DNA from: Phreatobacter sp.
GTDB lineage: Bacteria > Pseudomonadota > Alphaproteobacteria > Rhizobiales > Phreatobacteraceae
NCBI RefSeq assembly: GCF_027532945.1
Contig: NZ_JAPZTZ010000021.1
Coordinates: 40,415-104,414 of the forward strand
Reading direction: 5' to 3'
Length of the DNA: 64,000 nucleotides
Shown here: positions 49,999-58,396 of the stretch, piece by piece
Layout: every line of letters starts with the position of its first letter
How positions within the stretch are numbered: position 1 is the stretch's first letter
The notes under the pieces: model-generated
The model's database searches: none
Told to the model about the DNA's origin: nothing
The model's input: only the letters and a program-made list of their open reading frames with translations
Program-made: the position numbers and the translations under genes

Positions 49999-50093
49999 CC
50001 CCTCACAGGCCTGATTGGTCCGCTGCGATAGCACGCAAGTTGTGCGCCAACCAATGAGACTGTCGGCGGATGCATCCAAGGGGCGTGATGGCG

Positions 50094-51035
50094 TCACGCG
50101 GGCAGTGTGCGGCCCTGGTTATATCTCCAGATGCCGACCGCCAGAGCCAGCGTGGTGATGCCGGCAACCAGCACGCTGAGCGGCGTCGCCCCCAGCTTCT
50201 CGAACCACTGCGTGTAGAAGTGGATGGCGCCGAAGACGGCCGCGAGGTTCAGCACCCAGGGGCGGTTGGCCCGGGCAGCCCAGATACCGGCGCCGACGAT
50301 GGCGACAAGCCAGACGATGGAAAAGGTCCAGCCCGGGATGACCGGCGCCCAGTGCGACGTGGTGGACGGCTCGACGAACCAGGTGAGCCTGTCGCCCCAG
50401 AGCGAGCCGATCCAGAAACCGAAATTGACGAGGAGCAGCGCGGTGCGCGCCGCCACGATGGCGAGCCGCGAGAGGTCCGCCTTGAGCCATTTGGAGGCCT
50501 GGTAGGCCGCAATGGCGAGACCGGAGAACAGCGCCACCGTCACTGCGGGCTGGCTGATGGCGAGGAAATAGGTCGCATGCATGTAGCCGGTCCGCGCACC
50601 GATCGTGGCGGACAGCGCCAGCACGGCGAGCGCGATAAGAAGCCCAGAGCGGGCGACGACACCGGCGCCGACAAAGATCGCCGTGACGGCGAACAGGGCG
50701 GGCACCGATCCCTTGGTGAGGAACATGACGCCGCCGGCCAGCAGCAGGGCACCGGCGAGCAGCACGATCTGGGCGAGCACCGCCCAGGCCTTGTCGCCCT
50801 TCAGGACGAAACCGAGACCGACACTGCCGAGCAGGCCGCCGAGGACCACCGCCACCATGGGCTCCGGCACGAGGCCAAGCGCGCCGAGGGCGACGGCCAC
50901 CACACCGAATCCGATCAGCATGTTCATGGCGAGCGAGCCCGTACCCTCCGCCGCCAATGCGATCAGGCGCTTGGCCTCGTCGGGGGTGAGGCGTCCCTCC
51001 TCCACCAGCTTGCCGACGTCGAGCGTGATCTTCAT
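50094..51035 (-). CDS. Polytopic membrane protein, DUF2157-like
   Basis: The 313-residue protein starts at MKITLDVGKLVEEGRLTPDEAKRL, a short cytoplasmic helix pair like the N-terminus of DUF2157 proteins, followed by about nine hydrophobic helices and a short basic end (YNQGRTLPA). There is no catalytic motif. I do not know its function; DUF2157 itself is uncharacterised and the match here is weak. It is codirectional with the ATP12 gene. Confidence 0.6.
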   Translation of the reverse strand: MKITLDVGKLVEEGRLTPDEAKRLIALAAEGTGSLAMNMLIGFGVVAVALGALGLVPEPMVAVVLGGLLGSVGLGFVLKGDKAWAVLAQIVLLAGALLLAGGVMFLTKGSVPALFAVTAIFVGAGVVARSGLLIALAVLALSATIGARTGYMHATYFLAISQPAVTVALFSGLAIAAYQASKWLKADLSRLAIVAARTALLLVNFGFWIGSLWGDRLTWFVEPSTTSHWAPVIPGWTFSIVWLVAIVGAGIWAARANRPWVLNLAAVFGAIHFYTQWFEKLGATPLSVLVAGITTLALAVGIWRYNQGRTLPA

Positions 51036-51108
51036 GGCGCAACTCCAGGCCGGTCGGATGACCGGCGAGCATGGCGAAGGCATGGCGCCCTGCCGTTTCG
51101 CCGTTTTG

Positions 51109-51897
51109 TCACAAGGCCGCGAGGATGGTTGCTGCGGCGTCGAACTCACGGCGGCGCTGGACGCGCCGCTCGGTGGCCTCCGCATCCTCGCCCCATTGGG
51201 AGATCTGGAAATCCTCGTCGACATGGGCCGCGGCCCAGACGGCGTCGCGGTCGAGAAAGCCGTTGAGGAGCGCCACGGCGAGGAGCGCCGAACCGGTGAG
51301 CGTCGTCACCACATGGGCCGCGCCGATGCGCCAGCCGTCGCCTGCGGGAAGCGCGGCAGCAACGGCATCGAGGGCCGACTGCGGCTGCTGCACGAACATC
51401 ACGCCCTCGGAGAGGATCAGCCGCGCGCCGCGCGCGTCGCGGAACCAGGCCAACACCGGGTCCCAGGCTGCCGCCTGCCGGTCCACCAGCCCCTGCGGGC
51501 CGTCGGCCCGGTAGCAGAGCAGGTCCGAGCCGGCATAGCGGACGATCTCCGCCGCCACAGGCGCCGGATCCGGCAAGACGCCGTCGATGATGGAATTGGC
51601 GATGCGGGTGATGGGCATGCGCAGCGGCTCGATGAACTCGTCCAGCGCCTGCCATTCATCGGCGACCGCCTGGGCGAGCCGCTCCGTCGGGAAGCCCAGC
51701 CCGTTGCGACCGGGGGTCTTCGCCGGCCTCCCGTCGAGGAGCAGGCGGAAACCCTCATCGGACGGACCGACGGAGGCCTCCTTGCAGAAGCGCTTCGGAT
51801 AGGTCGGCTTCATCGCCTGGCGAGCGGCCGCCACCGGATCATAGACCGCAGGGTCCATGTCCCGCGCGAACCAGTCGTCGAAGATGCTCTTGCTCAT
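51109..51897 (-). CDS. ATP12-family F1-ATPase assembly chaperone
   Basis: ATP12 binds the free F1 alpha subunit and prevents its aggregation during assembly of ATP synthase. The protein occurs in mitochondria and alphaproteobacteria. The 262-residue protein has the family blocks FRLLLDGRPAKTPGRN, VADEWQALDEFIEPLRMPITRIANSIID (partly quoted) and YAGSDLLCYRADGPQGLVDRQ, with WDPVLAWF. The C-terminus ISQWGEDAEATERRVQRRREFDAA is also typical. The ATG at 51897 begins MSKSIFDDWF. Confidence 0.94.
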   Translation of the reverse strand: MSKSIFDDWFARDMDPAVYDPVAAARQAMKPTYPKRFCKEASVGPSDEGFRLLLDGRPAKTPGRNGLGFPTERLAQAVADEWQALDEFIEPLRMPITRIANSIIDGVLPDPAPVAAEIVRYAGSDLLCYRADGPQGLVDRQAAAWDPVLAWFRDARGARLILSEGVMFVQQPQSALDAVAAALPAGDGWRIGAAHVVTTLTGSALLAVALLNGFLDRDAVWAAAHVDEDFQISQWGEDAEATERRVQRRREFDAAATILAAL

Positions 51898-51928
51898 CCG
51901 CGCGATGTAGAGGCTCGGGCCCTCGATT

Positions 51929-52648
51929 TCAAACCGGCGGCGCGACAAACCGCAGGAAGACCTCGCGGGCATCCGGCATCGGCACGCCCCGTGGCTCAAA
52001 GACGTGGCGGGCGAGGAAATAGCCGGTGAGGCGGAAGCCGGCGGCGACATCGCCCGGGCCGATGCCCGTCTCTCCACGCAGGAAGGCCGGCAACGGCAGG
52101 AGCCGGTCCTTCCAGGGCTCGCCAGCGGCACGCGACACCGCGCGTCCCGATTTCGGCGAGACATAGACCAGGTCCTCGGTCGCCCCGCTCGATGCGCATT
52201 CGGAGAGATCGACGCCGAAGCCGAGCAGGCGCAGCACTTCCAGCTCGAACCGCACCAGCAGCGGCGCCGCCACGCTTACCTCGGGCAGGGCATCGGCGAT
52301 GAGCTCGATGGCCTCGTACAGACCCTCATGCGTCTCCCGCTCCGGCATGAGCCGCGCCAGCGCCGCAAGGAGCGTGATTCCTGCGACGCCCTCGCGGCTC
52401 TCCATCAGCCGGGCCGCGCGGGAGGCCGAGGCCTCGATCGCATAGGCGCCAAGATGCTCGTCGAGCCGTGCCGACCAGGTGGCGTGGACGGTGTTGCCGG
52501 GCTGGATCACCGGCTGCTGGCGGCGCGAACGGCCGCCGCGCACCAGACCGAGATGCCGGCCGTGATGGCGGGTGAAAAGCTCAAGGATGACGCTCGATTC
52601 CCCGTAGGAGCGGGCCCCGAGGACGATCCCGTCATCCACCCACTGCAT
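51929..52648 (-). CDS. recO: DNA repair protein RecO
   Basis: RecO helps load RecA on SSB-coated single strands in the RecFOR pathway. The 239-residue protein has the N-terminal OB-fold (MQWVDDGIVLGARSYGESSVILELFTRHHG, conserved GExD-type start) and a helical domain with ARLMPERETHEGLYEAIE and LVRFELEVLRLLGFGVDL, typical of the family. It lies 4 bases after the DUF1737 gene, in the common alphaproteobacterial order lepB-rnc-era-recO. Confidence 0.96.
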   Translation of the reverse strand: MQWVDDGIVLGARSYGESSVILELFTRHHGRHLGLVRGGRSRRQQPVIQPGNTVHATWSARLDEHLGAYAIEASASRAARLMESREGVAGITLLAALARLMPERETHEGLYEAIELIADALPEVSVAAPLLVRFELEVLRLLGFGVDLSECASSGATEDLVYVSPKSGRAVSRAAGEPWKDRLLPLPAFLRGETGIGPGDVAAGFRLTGYFLARHVFEPRGVPMPDAREVFLRFVAPPV

Positions 52649-52652
52649 CGGT

Positions 52653-52886
52653 TCAGAAGTCGGAGAGCTTAAGGTCCGGCGAATATTCCACGTCCTCGAC
52701 CTCCTTGACGATGGCCTGGCCGCAGATGACGCGGCCCTGCGCCGCGTCGAACGTCAGGGTCGGATGGCCGTAGAGCTGCCAGCCCTTGTTGATCGCCGCG
52801 GAGATGCGGTGACAGAAGGCCGAATCGTCGGGGCCGGTGATGTAGCGATAGAGGGTCGTGGTCTTCTTCGGTCGCACGGACAGCAT
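52653..52886 (-). CDS. DUF1737-family small protein
   Basis: The 77-residue protein contains the DUF1737 pattern LYRYITGPDDSAFCHRI, KGWQLYGHPTLTFDAAQGRVICGQAIVKEV (parts of one segment). It is a short beta-rich domain of unknown function often found near era/recO in alphaproteobacteria. It sits between era (3-base gap) and recO (4-base gap), so it belongs to the same message. Confidence 0.88.
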   Translation of the reverse strand: MLSVRPKKTTTLYRYITGPDDSAFCHRISAAINKGWQLYGHPTLTFDAAQGRVICGQAIVKEVEDVEYSPDLKLSDF

Positions 52887-52889
52887 GGT

Positions 52890-53798
52890 TCACCTGCCTT
52901 TCGGATAGTCCAGCCCCATGCGCTCGTAGCGCTCGGGGTCGTCGCCCCAGTTCTCACGCACCTTCACGAACAGGAACAGGTGCACCTTGGTCTCGAAGAG
53001 CTGCGAGAGTTCCTCGCGGGCAGCGGTCGAGATGCGCTTGATGCTGTCGCCGCCCTTGCCGAGCATGATCTTCCGCTGGCCCTCGCGCACCACATAGATC
53101 GTCTGCTCGATGCGGATGGAGCCGTCCTTGCGCTCCTCGTAGCTCTCGGTCTCCACCGTTGCATCATAGGGCAATTCGTCGTGGAGCCGGTGGTAGAGCT
53201 TTTCGCGGGTGATCTCTGCGGCCAGCATGCGCGCCGGCACATCCGAGATCTCGTCCTCCGGATAGTGCCAGGGTCCGGCCGGCAGCGCCGTGGCGAGATG
53301 GCGCTTGAGATCCTGGACGCCCGAGCCGGTGCTGGCCGAGATCATGAAGGTCTTTTCGAACCGCGCCCGGCTATTGAGGTCCGTCGCAAGGTCGAGCAGC
53401 TTCGGCCGCTCGACGAGATCGACCTTGTTGAGCACAAGGTCCTTCGGCTGGCGCACGTCGCCGAGCTTTTCCAGCATGGCCTCGACCGGCTCGTCGACGC
53501 CCTTCTTGGCATCCACCAGCACCATGACGCGGTCGGCATCCGCCGCCCCGCTCCAGGCAGCCGTGACCATGGCGCGATCAAGACGGCGGCGGGGGCTGAA
53601 GAGGCCGGGCGTGTCCACCAGGATGATCTGGGCACCGCCCTCCATGGCGATGCCGCGCACCAGCGTGCGCGTCGTCTGCACCTTGTGCGAGACAATGGTC
53701 ACCTTGGCGCCGACCAGAGCGTTGACCAGCGTCGATTTGCCGGCGTTCGGGGCGCCGATGATGGCGACGAAGCCGCAGCGTGTAGTCTCATCCGTCAC
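52890..53798 (-). CDS. era: GTPase Era
   Basis: Era binds the 3' end of 16S rRNA and controls 30S maturation. It starts at the GTG at 53798, sharing bases with the rnc stop (GTGA), giving 302 residues. G motifs are GAPNAGKST (15-23), DTPGLF and NKVDLV. The C-terminal KH domain has IYVVREGQRKIMLGKGGDSIKRI and the usual ending. Upstream in-frame sequence overlaps rnc and is not coding. Confidence 0.97.
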   Translation of the reverse strand: MTDETTRCGFVAIIGAPNAGKSTLVNALVGAKVTIVSHKVQTTRTLVRGIAMEGGAQIILVDTPGLFSPRRRLDRAMVTAAWSGAADADRVMVLVDAKKGVDEPVEAMLEKLGDVRQPKDLVLNKVDLVERPKLLDLATDLNSRARFEKTFMISASTGSGVQDLKRHLATALPAGPWHYPEDEISDVPARMLAAEITREKLYHRLHDELPYDATVETESYEERKDGSIRIEQTIYVVREGQRKIMLGKGGDSIKRISTAAREELSQLFETKVHLFLFVKVRENWGDDPERYERMGLDYPKGR

Positions 53799-54550
53799 GG
53801 CGCGGCCTCCTCGTCGCGGGCCGTGCCCCAGACGCCCTCGCGCAGCAGGACCTCCGTCGCAGCGGCGATCTCGGCCTGGCGCTTCGCCGAACCCTCGCCG
53901 ACACCGTCCTCGAGGCCGGGGATGACGACCGCCATGGTGAAGACCGGCGCGTGGTCCGGCCCGGTGCGGCCGATGACGCGGTAGACGGGGGTGGCAAGAC
54001 CCCTGCCCTGCGCCCATTCCTGCAAGGCGCTCTTGGCATCGCGATGATAGGCGGGAAGCGCGGTCAGCCGGTCGCTCCAGTTGCGGGCGACGAAGGCTTC
54101 AGCCGCCGGCCAGCCGGCGTCGAGATAGACGGCGCCGATCACCGCCTCGCAGAGGTCGGCCAGCACACCGCCGCGCTTCGCAACCGAGGTCTGGCTCTCC
54201 GAGGGACCGACCTTCACGCCCTCCCCGAGCCCGAGGATCGCGGCGATCTCGGCACAGGTCTCGGCGCGCACGAGATCGGACAGGCGGCGCGACAGCGCAC
54301 CCTCGTCCTCGTCCGGCATGGCGCGGTAGAGCAATGCCGCAACGGCGAGGCCGAGGACCCGGTCGCCGAGGAATTCGAGGCGCTGGTAGGAGCCGCTGCG
54401 CTTCTCGATGCCGTTGACGGCGCTCGGATGGGTGAGCGCGCGGGCGAGCAGGGTGCGGTCGGTGAAGACGTGCCCGATCCGGGCCTCGATCTCCTCGAGG
54501 CTGGCGCGCTGTGCCTTCGCCTTGCGTCCCGGCGCCACCGTTGCGTTCAC
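53795..54550 (-). CDS. rnc: Ribonuclease III
   Basis: RNase III cleaves double-stranded RNA in rRNA processing. The 251-residue protein has the catalytic signature YQRLEFLGDRVLGL (57-69 region) with Glu59 and Asp63, and the second acidic pair in LADLCEAVIGAVYLD. A double-stranded RNA-binding domain follows (about 175-245). Its start overlaps the lepB stop (ATGA) and its stop overlaps era. Confidence 0.97.
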   Translation of the reverse strand: MNATVAPGRKAKAQRASLEEIEARIGHVFTDRTLLARALTHPSAVNGIEKRSGSYQRLEFLGDRVLGLAVAALLYRAMPDEDEGALSRRLSDLVRAETCAEIAAILGLGEGVKVGPSESQTSVAKRGGVLADLCEAVIGAVYLDAGWPAAEAFVARNWSDRLTALPAYHRDAKSALQEWAQGRGLATPVYRVIGRTGPDHAPVFTMAVVIPGLEDGVGEGSAKRQAEIAAATEVLLREGVWGTARDEEAAP

Positions 54551-55284
54551 CTCACAAGGCTTCCGAAACGGTTCCAGCGGATCGACCAGGGCCAGCGCCA
54601 GAAGGCCCAGGCGCGCTCGCCCTCCTCGATGGAGAAGAACAGGATCTGCGCCCGGCCGATCAGGTGGTCGAACGGGATCGGACCGACCTGGCTGAGCACG
54701 CGGCTGTCGGTGGAATTGTCGCGGTTGTCGCCCATGACGAAGACGTGGCCGGCCGGCACATCGTAGACGGGTGTGTTGTCGTAGAAGCCGTTCTCGTAGA
54801 GGTCGAGCGTCGTGTAGCTGACGCCGTTCGGAAGCGTCTCACGGAAGCGGCGGGTGCGGACGGTGCGGCCGTCCTCATTGTCCATGAAGTCCTCGACGCG
54901 CTCACGCGGCACGGCGACGCCGTTGATGTGCACCTGGCCATTGATCATCTGGATCTTGTCGCCGGGCAAGCCGATGACGCGCTTGATGTAGTCGACGTCG
55001 GGCTCGCGCGGCAGGCGGAAGACGACGACATCGCCGCGGTTCGGGACCGAGCCCATGATCCGGCCCTGGAAGAGGTCCGGCGAGAAGGGGAACGAGTACT
55101 TGGAATAGCCGTAGGAGAATTTCGAGACGAAGAGGTAGTCGCCGACGAGCAGCGTATCCTTCATCGATCCCGACGGGATGTTGAACGGCTGGAACAGGAA
55201 CGTGCGGATCACGAAGGCGATGAGCAGTGCGTGGATCACCACGCGGACCGTCTCGCCCAGTCCGCCCTTGTTGTCATCGGCCAC
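54547..55284 (-). CDS. lepB: Signal peptidase I
   Basis: LepB removes Sec and Tat signal peptides at the periplasmic side of the inner membrane. The 245-residue protein has one N-terminal membrane helix (about 12-30), the catalytic Ser40 in PSGSMKDTL and the base Lys101 in DYIKRVIGLPGD. Later boxes VPAGHVFVMGDNRDNSTDSR and QVGPIP are intact. acpS and pdxJ, which often precede it in Rhizobiales, are replaced here by an SH3-like protein gene. Confidence 0.97.
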   Translation of the reverse strand: MADDNKGGLGETVRVVIHALLIAFVIRTFLFQPFNIPSGSMKDTLLVGDYLFVSKFSYGYSKYSFPFSPDLFQGRIMGSVPNRGDVVVFRLPREPDVDYIKRVIGLPGDKIQMINGQVHINGVAVPRERVEDFMDNEDGRTVRTRRFRETLPNGVSYTTLDLYENGFYDNTPVYDVPAGHVFVMGDNRDNSTDSRVLSQVGPIPFDHLIGRAQILFFSIEEGERAWAFWRWPWSIRWNRFGSLVR

Positions 55285-55357
55285 GCGCGTCGAACCTCAT
55301 GTCGCAGGAGCCCGCCCTATAGCCCGCCGGTGGGCACCCGTGCAACGTTCCCGCCGG

Positions 55358-56707
55358 TCAGCTGCAGTTCGTCACCTGGTTGGCGCAGATGCCGCGCCAC
55401 CAGCCACGATGGCCGCCGATCTCCACGAGGCCCCAGGCGCCGGAGCAGGCATGGAGCCGCTGCACGGGGTCGCCGGTGCCGATCGGGCTGTCCTGAAGGG
55501 TCACGTTGGCATGGGCGGAATAATCGTTCGGTGCCTGATGGAGGCGACCGGCCGGCAGGCTGCCATTGGCCAGCGCGGCTCCAACAAGGCGGGCGGACAC
55601 CCAGCCCTGCCCGCGCGGTGCCTGGGGCAGATTTCGCGGATAGCGCTCGCCATAGGCGACGCCGGGCGCGGTGATATCGCGCACGAGGAACCATCCATTG
55701 CGATAGCCGATCACCTTGAACTGGGAGCGATAGGTCTCACCCGTGTCTCCATTGCGGTCGGTAGCCTTCCAGGGCGCGGGAATGCGGCCGACAACCCGGG
55801 CCTGTGCATTGGGCGCTGCGCGCAGGTTCATGCCGGCCGAATCGGTGTCTGCCGACCATGCGCTGAGGTCGCAGGGCTCAGTGCCGGCAGGCAAACGCCT
55901 CCCGGCACGGCGCTGCTCCTCGGAATCTTCGACGAACCCGGTCCATTCTTCGGTGTCCTGCGCGAAATGCGCCTCGACGACGCGCGAGCCCGTCGTCACG
56001 AACCGATCGCCTTCAAGAGCGAGATCGAATTCGATGGCCCGCCCTTCATCCGAAGCGCTGCCAGGGCGGGCGGGATCGTCGGCTCCATCGCGGAACAGCG
56101 AAATATAGCCCTTCATCCGGTCAAGATCGACATTGCGCACCGGTCCCGGGACCCAACCAGCGGGGGGAGCGATGCGAGGCGCGCTGAGAAAGGCGTGCGT
56201 ATCGATCCGGCGGAGCTCATCGCCGGCGACGAGATAGGCGCGGCTCACGCGACGATCCAGCTGGAGAATGGCGCCGTGGCGCGTCTCGACGATGCGGCTG
56301 AAATATTTGGGCTCGTCACGCGACACGTCGTAGGGTTCGAGCGTTCGTCCGATGACGGGCCCGGCCCCGTCGGCGCCACGCGAGACGACGAAGAGATTGA
56401 CGGACTGCTGGATGCCGTCGCCGCCACTGCCGGTCACCTCGAAGATTTTCGCTCGCAGGACATGCACAAGCTGACCGGCCACCGTCCATGTGCCGGCATC
56501 GACCGTCTTGCAGCGGAGCTCCCCGACCCTGTGCCCATGTTGCGAGGGATGCCGGCTCGCCTGGAACACGGGATCGAGCCGCCAGTCCGTGTCGCCCAGG
56601 CTGCATGGCGGCAGGACCAGTGACCCCTGAGCGAAGGATGGCGACGCGCAGCCGACACAAGCTGCGACAGCCAGGGCAATGCGGGTGATGCGAGCAGAAC
56701 GGAACAT
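55358..56707 (-). CDS. Secreted protein with a C-terminal SH3-like domain
   Basis: The 449-residue precursor has a Sec signal peptide ending SFA (about residue 27). The body shows no family I recognise. Near residues 300-360 SAGMNLRAAPNAQARVVGRIPA and RNGWFLVRDI form a bacterial SH3-type (SH3b) unit, and a second, weaker copy lies at the C-terminus (NVTLQDSPIGTGDPVQRL...WGLVEIGGHRGWW). SH3b modules bind peptidoglycan or other wall ligands, so a periplasmic envelope role is likely. The ATG at 56707 follows AGAGGAAG. Confidence 0.75.
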   Translation of the reverse strand: MFRSARITRIALAVAACVGCASPSFAQGSLVLPPCSLGDTDWRLDPVFQASRHPSQHGHRVGELRCKTVDAGTWTVAGQLVHVLRAKIFEVTGSGGDGIQQSVNLFVVSRGADGAGPVIGRTLEPYDVSRDEPKYFSRIVETRHGAILQLDRRVSRAYLVAGDELRRIDTHAFLSAPRIAPPAGWVPGPVRNVDLDRMKGYISLFRDGADDPARPGSASDEGRAIEFDLALEGDRFVTTGSRVVEAHFAQDTEEWTGFVEDSEEQRRAGRRLPAGTEPCDLSAWSADTDSAGMNLRAAPNAQARVVGRIPAPWKATDRNGDTGETYRSQFKVIGYRNGWFLVRDITAPGVAYGERYPRNLPQAPRGQGWVSARLVGAALANGSLPAGRLHQAPNDYSAHANVTLQDSPIGTGDPVQRLHACSGAWGLVEIGGHRGWWRGICANQVTNCS

Positions 56708-56788
56708 GGCGGCTTCCTCTCGCCCTGTCCTATCGGGCAGCGATGCTGCCCGCCGATCCCACCGCAATACCGGCTGTGTTTCAGCCGG

Positions 56789-57313
56789 TCAGAACTGAAC
56801 TTCCTGCCGGTTGCGGATGGTCCGGCCCGTCGTGTCACGCAGCTCCGGTGCGATGATCGGCGGCGGCGTGCCAGGTCCCGTGGGATCGCGCGCGACGTTG
56901 GAGCGCACCCGCGTCGGCTCGCGGTTGCGATCCACCGTCGTGGGGATGACGCTGGTCGACTGACCGCTGACGATGGTACCGCCCAGGGGGTTGCCGCCTG
57001 TGGGCGCCCCTGTCGAGACGCGCGACACATTGGTCAGGCTGGCGCTTTCGCGCGCGCCGGGCGCGGTGCGCATGCCTTCGGTTTCGAACCGGGTCGGCCC
57101 CGCAATCGGCCGCACCGTGGTCGCCGGCACCGCGGCGACGACCGTGCCGCCGGTCGCCGGGAGAGGAGAAGACTGGACCTGCTGCACCGGAACCGGCTGG
57201 ACCGCGGGAGCCTGTGATGCCACGGGGGCGTCACCGCCGCCCATGCAGCCGCCGAGAGAGCCGCTGGAAGCCAGCACGGCGAGGAGGGCGAAACGGGAAA
57301 AGCGGCGCGTCAT
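56789..57313 (-). CDS. Hypothetical lipoprotein, low complexity
   Basis: The 174-residue protein has an N-terminal signal with lipobox LGGC (Cys at about 23), then a long Pro/Val/Gln/Thr-rich stretch with little predicted structure and a C-terminal RNRQEVQF. It is likely anchored in the outer membrane. I recognise no domain. It is next to the SH3-like gene on the same strand, 82 bases upstream. Confidence 0.7.
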   Translation of the reverse strand: MTRRFSRFALLAVLASSGSLGGCMGGGDAPVASQAPAVQPVPVQQVQSSPLPATGGTVVAAVPATTVRPIAGPTRFETEGMRTAPGARESASLTNVSRVSTGAPTGGNPLGGTIVSGQSTSVIPTTVDRNREPTRVRSNVARDPTGPGTPPPIIAPELRDTTGRTIRNRQEVQF

Positions 57314-57332
57314 GGACTGTCCGTCGGATGGT

Positions 57333-57971
57333 TCAGGCCGCAGGGGCGGTCGGCATCATGGCATAGGGCGGCTTCCAGCCCGGCAGCGCGGCGATCCGCT
57401 CGCGCCAGGCATGGATGTTTGCATGCGAGGCGGCGAGGTCGTAGCCGGTCTCCTCGACGGGATAGAACATGTAGCCGGCCAGCGACAGGTCGGCGATGGT
57501 CGGTGCCGACCCGACCACGAAGTCGCGTCCCTCGAGATGCCGGTCGAGGATGGCGAGCGCGCCATCGACACGCCCGCGGAAGAAACCCAGCACGGCGGGA
57601 TCGGCAGGCTTGCCCGACAGCGACAGCATGAATCGGTGGGTGGCGAAATAGCTGGTGAACTTGTGGTTGTCGAAGAGGATCCAGCGCAGGATCTCCAGCT
57701 CCTGGTCCTCACCGGCGGGCCCAAACAGGCCGGTGCGCCGCGCCAGATAGGTCAGGATCACGCCGGACTGCGTGAGGCGCTTGTCGCCATGTTCGAGAAC
57801 CGGCACCTCGCCCATCGGATTGACGTCCGAGCGCCAGGCGGGCTCGCGAGTCGCCCCGCCGAAAAAGGGCACGAGCACCGGCTCCCAGTCGAGCCCGGAG
57901 GCCGACAGCATCAAGGCGACTTTGTAGGCATTGCCGGACTGGGCGAAGCAATGCAGGCGATAGTCGGCCAA
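57333..57971 (-). CDS. Glutathione S-transferase family protein
   Basis: The 212-residue cytosolic protein has a thioredoxin-like N-terminal domain (LHCFAQSGNAYKVALML, with a Ser/Asn glutathione-activating position near residue 12) and the cis-Pro MGEVPVLEHGDKRLTQSGVILTYLA motif, then a helical C-terminal domain with APTIADLSLAGYMFY (N-capping box). It will bind glutathione; the substrate is unknown. It starts after the 3' end of the small lipoprotein gene. Confidence 0.92.
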   Translation of the reverse strand: MADYRLHCFAQSGNAYKVALMLSASGLDWEPVLVPFFGGATREPAWRSDVNPMGEVPVLEHGDKRLTQSGVILTYLARRTGLFGPAGEDQELEILRWILFDNHKFTSYFATHRFMLSLSGKPADPAVLGFFRGRVDGALAILDRHLEGRDFVVGSAPTIADLSLAGYMFYPVEETGYDLAASHANIHAWRERIAALPGWKPPYAMMPTAPAA

Positions 57972-58036
57972 AGGATCCTCCGGGGAGCGTCACGGCGTCG
58001 CATTCAAGGGTGGCGCCGTGTCGAAAAGGAGGCGGC

Positions 58037-58240
58037 TCAACGGTTGCGCTGGCGTCGTCCCTGCTGGCTGTCGCCCTGGTTCTGCGTCGCATGCGAACCG
58101 AGCGCCGGATCCGGCGGAAGCGGCGGCGGCGTCGCATTCACCACCGGCGGTCCGGGCGGCGGTAGCGGCGCGGTCTGGGCGCAGGCGCCGAGGCCCACGG
58201 CTGCGGCGATGGTCAGGCCGCGGATGAACCAGGCGGTCAT
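58037..58240 (-). CDS. Small proline-rich lipoprotein
   Basis: Taking the ATG at 58240, the 67-residue protein has a signal with lipobox LGAC (Cys at about 20) and a Pro-rich remainder (PLPPPGPPVV, PPPLPPDP) with a basic end. Two such small lipoproteins flank the GST gene. No function can be given. It diverges from the stator pair across 156 bases. Confidence 0.65.
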   Translation of the reverse strand: MTAWFIRGLTIAAAVGLGACAQTAPLPPPGPPVVNATPPPLPPDPALGSHATQNQGDSQQGRRQRNR

Positions 58241-58330
58241 GGCTGTCTGTCTCCCTGCCAACGCAAGCCCTTTACCGGCGCAAGCGGGGTTTCGGCAAGT
58301 CGTCCGTAAGCCGGCAAGGCCGCGGCAACC

Positions 58331-58345
58331 TTAAGCAACTCTTAG
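58331..58345 (+). promoter_or_regulatory. Putative CtrA site upstream of the stator genes
   Basis: TTAA-N7-TTAG matches the CtrA consensus TTAA-N7-TTAA at 7 of 8 positions, 52-66 bases before the motA-like ATG. CtrA controls motility genes in many alphaproteobacteria. Confidence 0.4.
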
Positions 58346-58396
58346 GTGGCTGCCGTTACCATCAGGCACAGTTCGCGCGCATCGTCGGAGTGATTG

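Noticed and set aside
49976..50093. A defined promoter for pccB
   Set aside because: TTGGCG and TATCGC elements are present on the reverse strand, but the spacing (14) is too short to claim a promoter.
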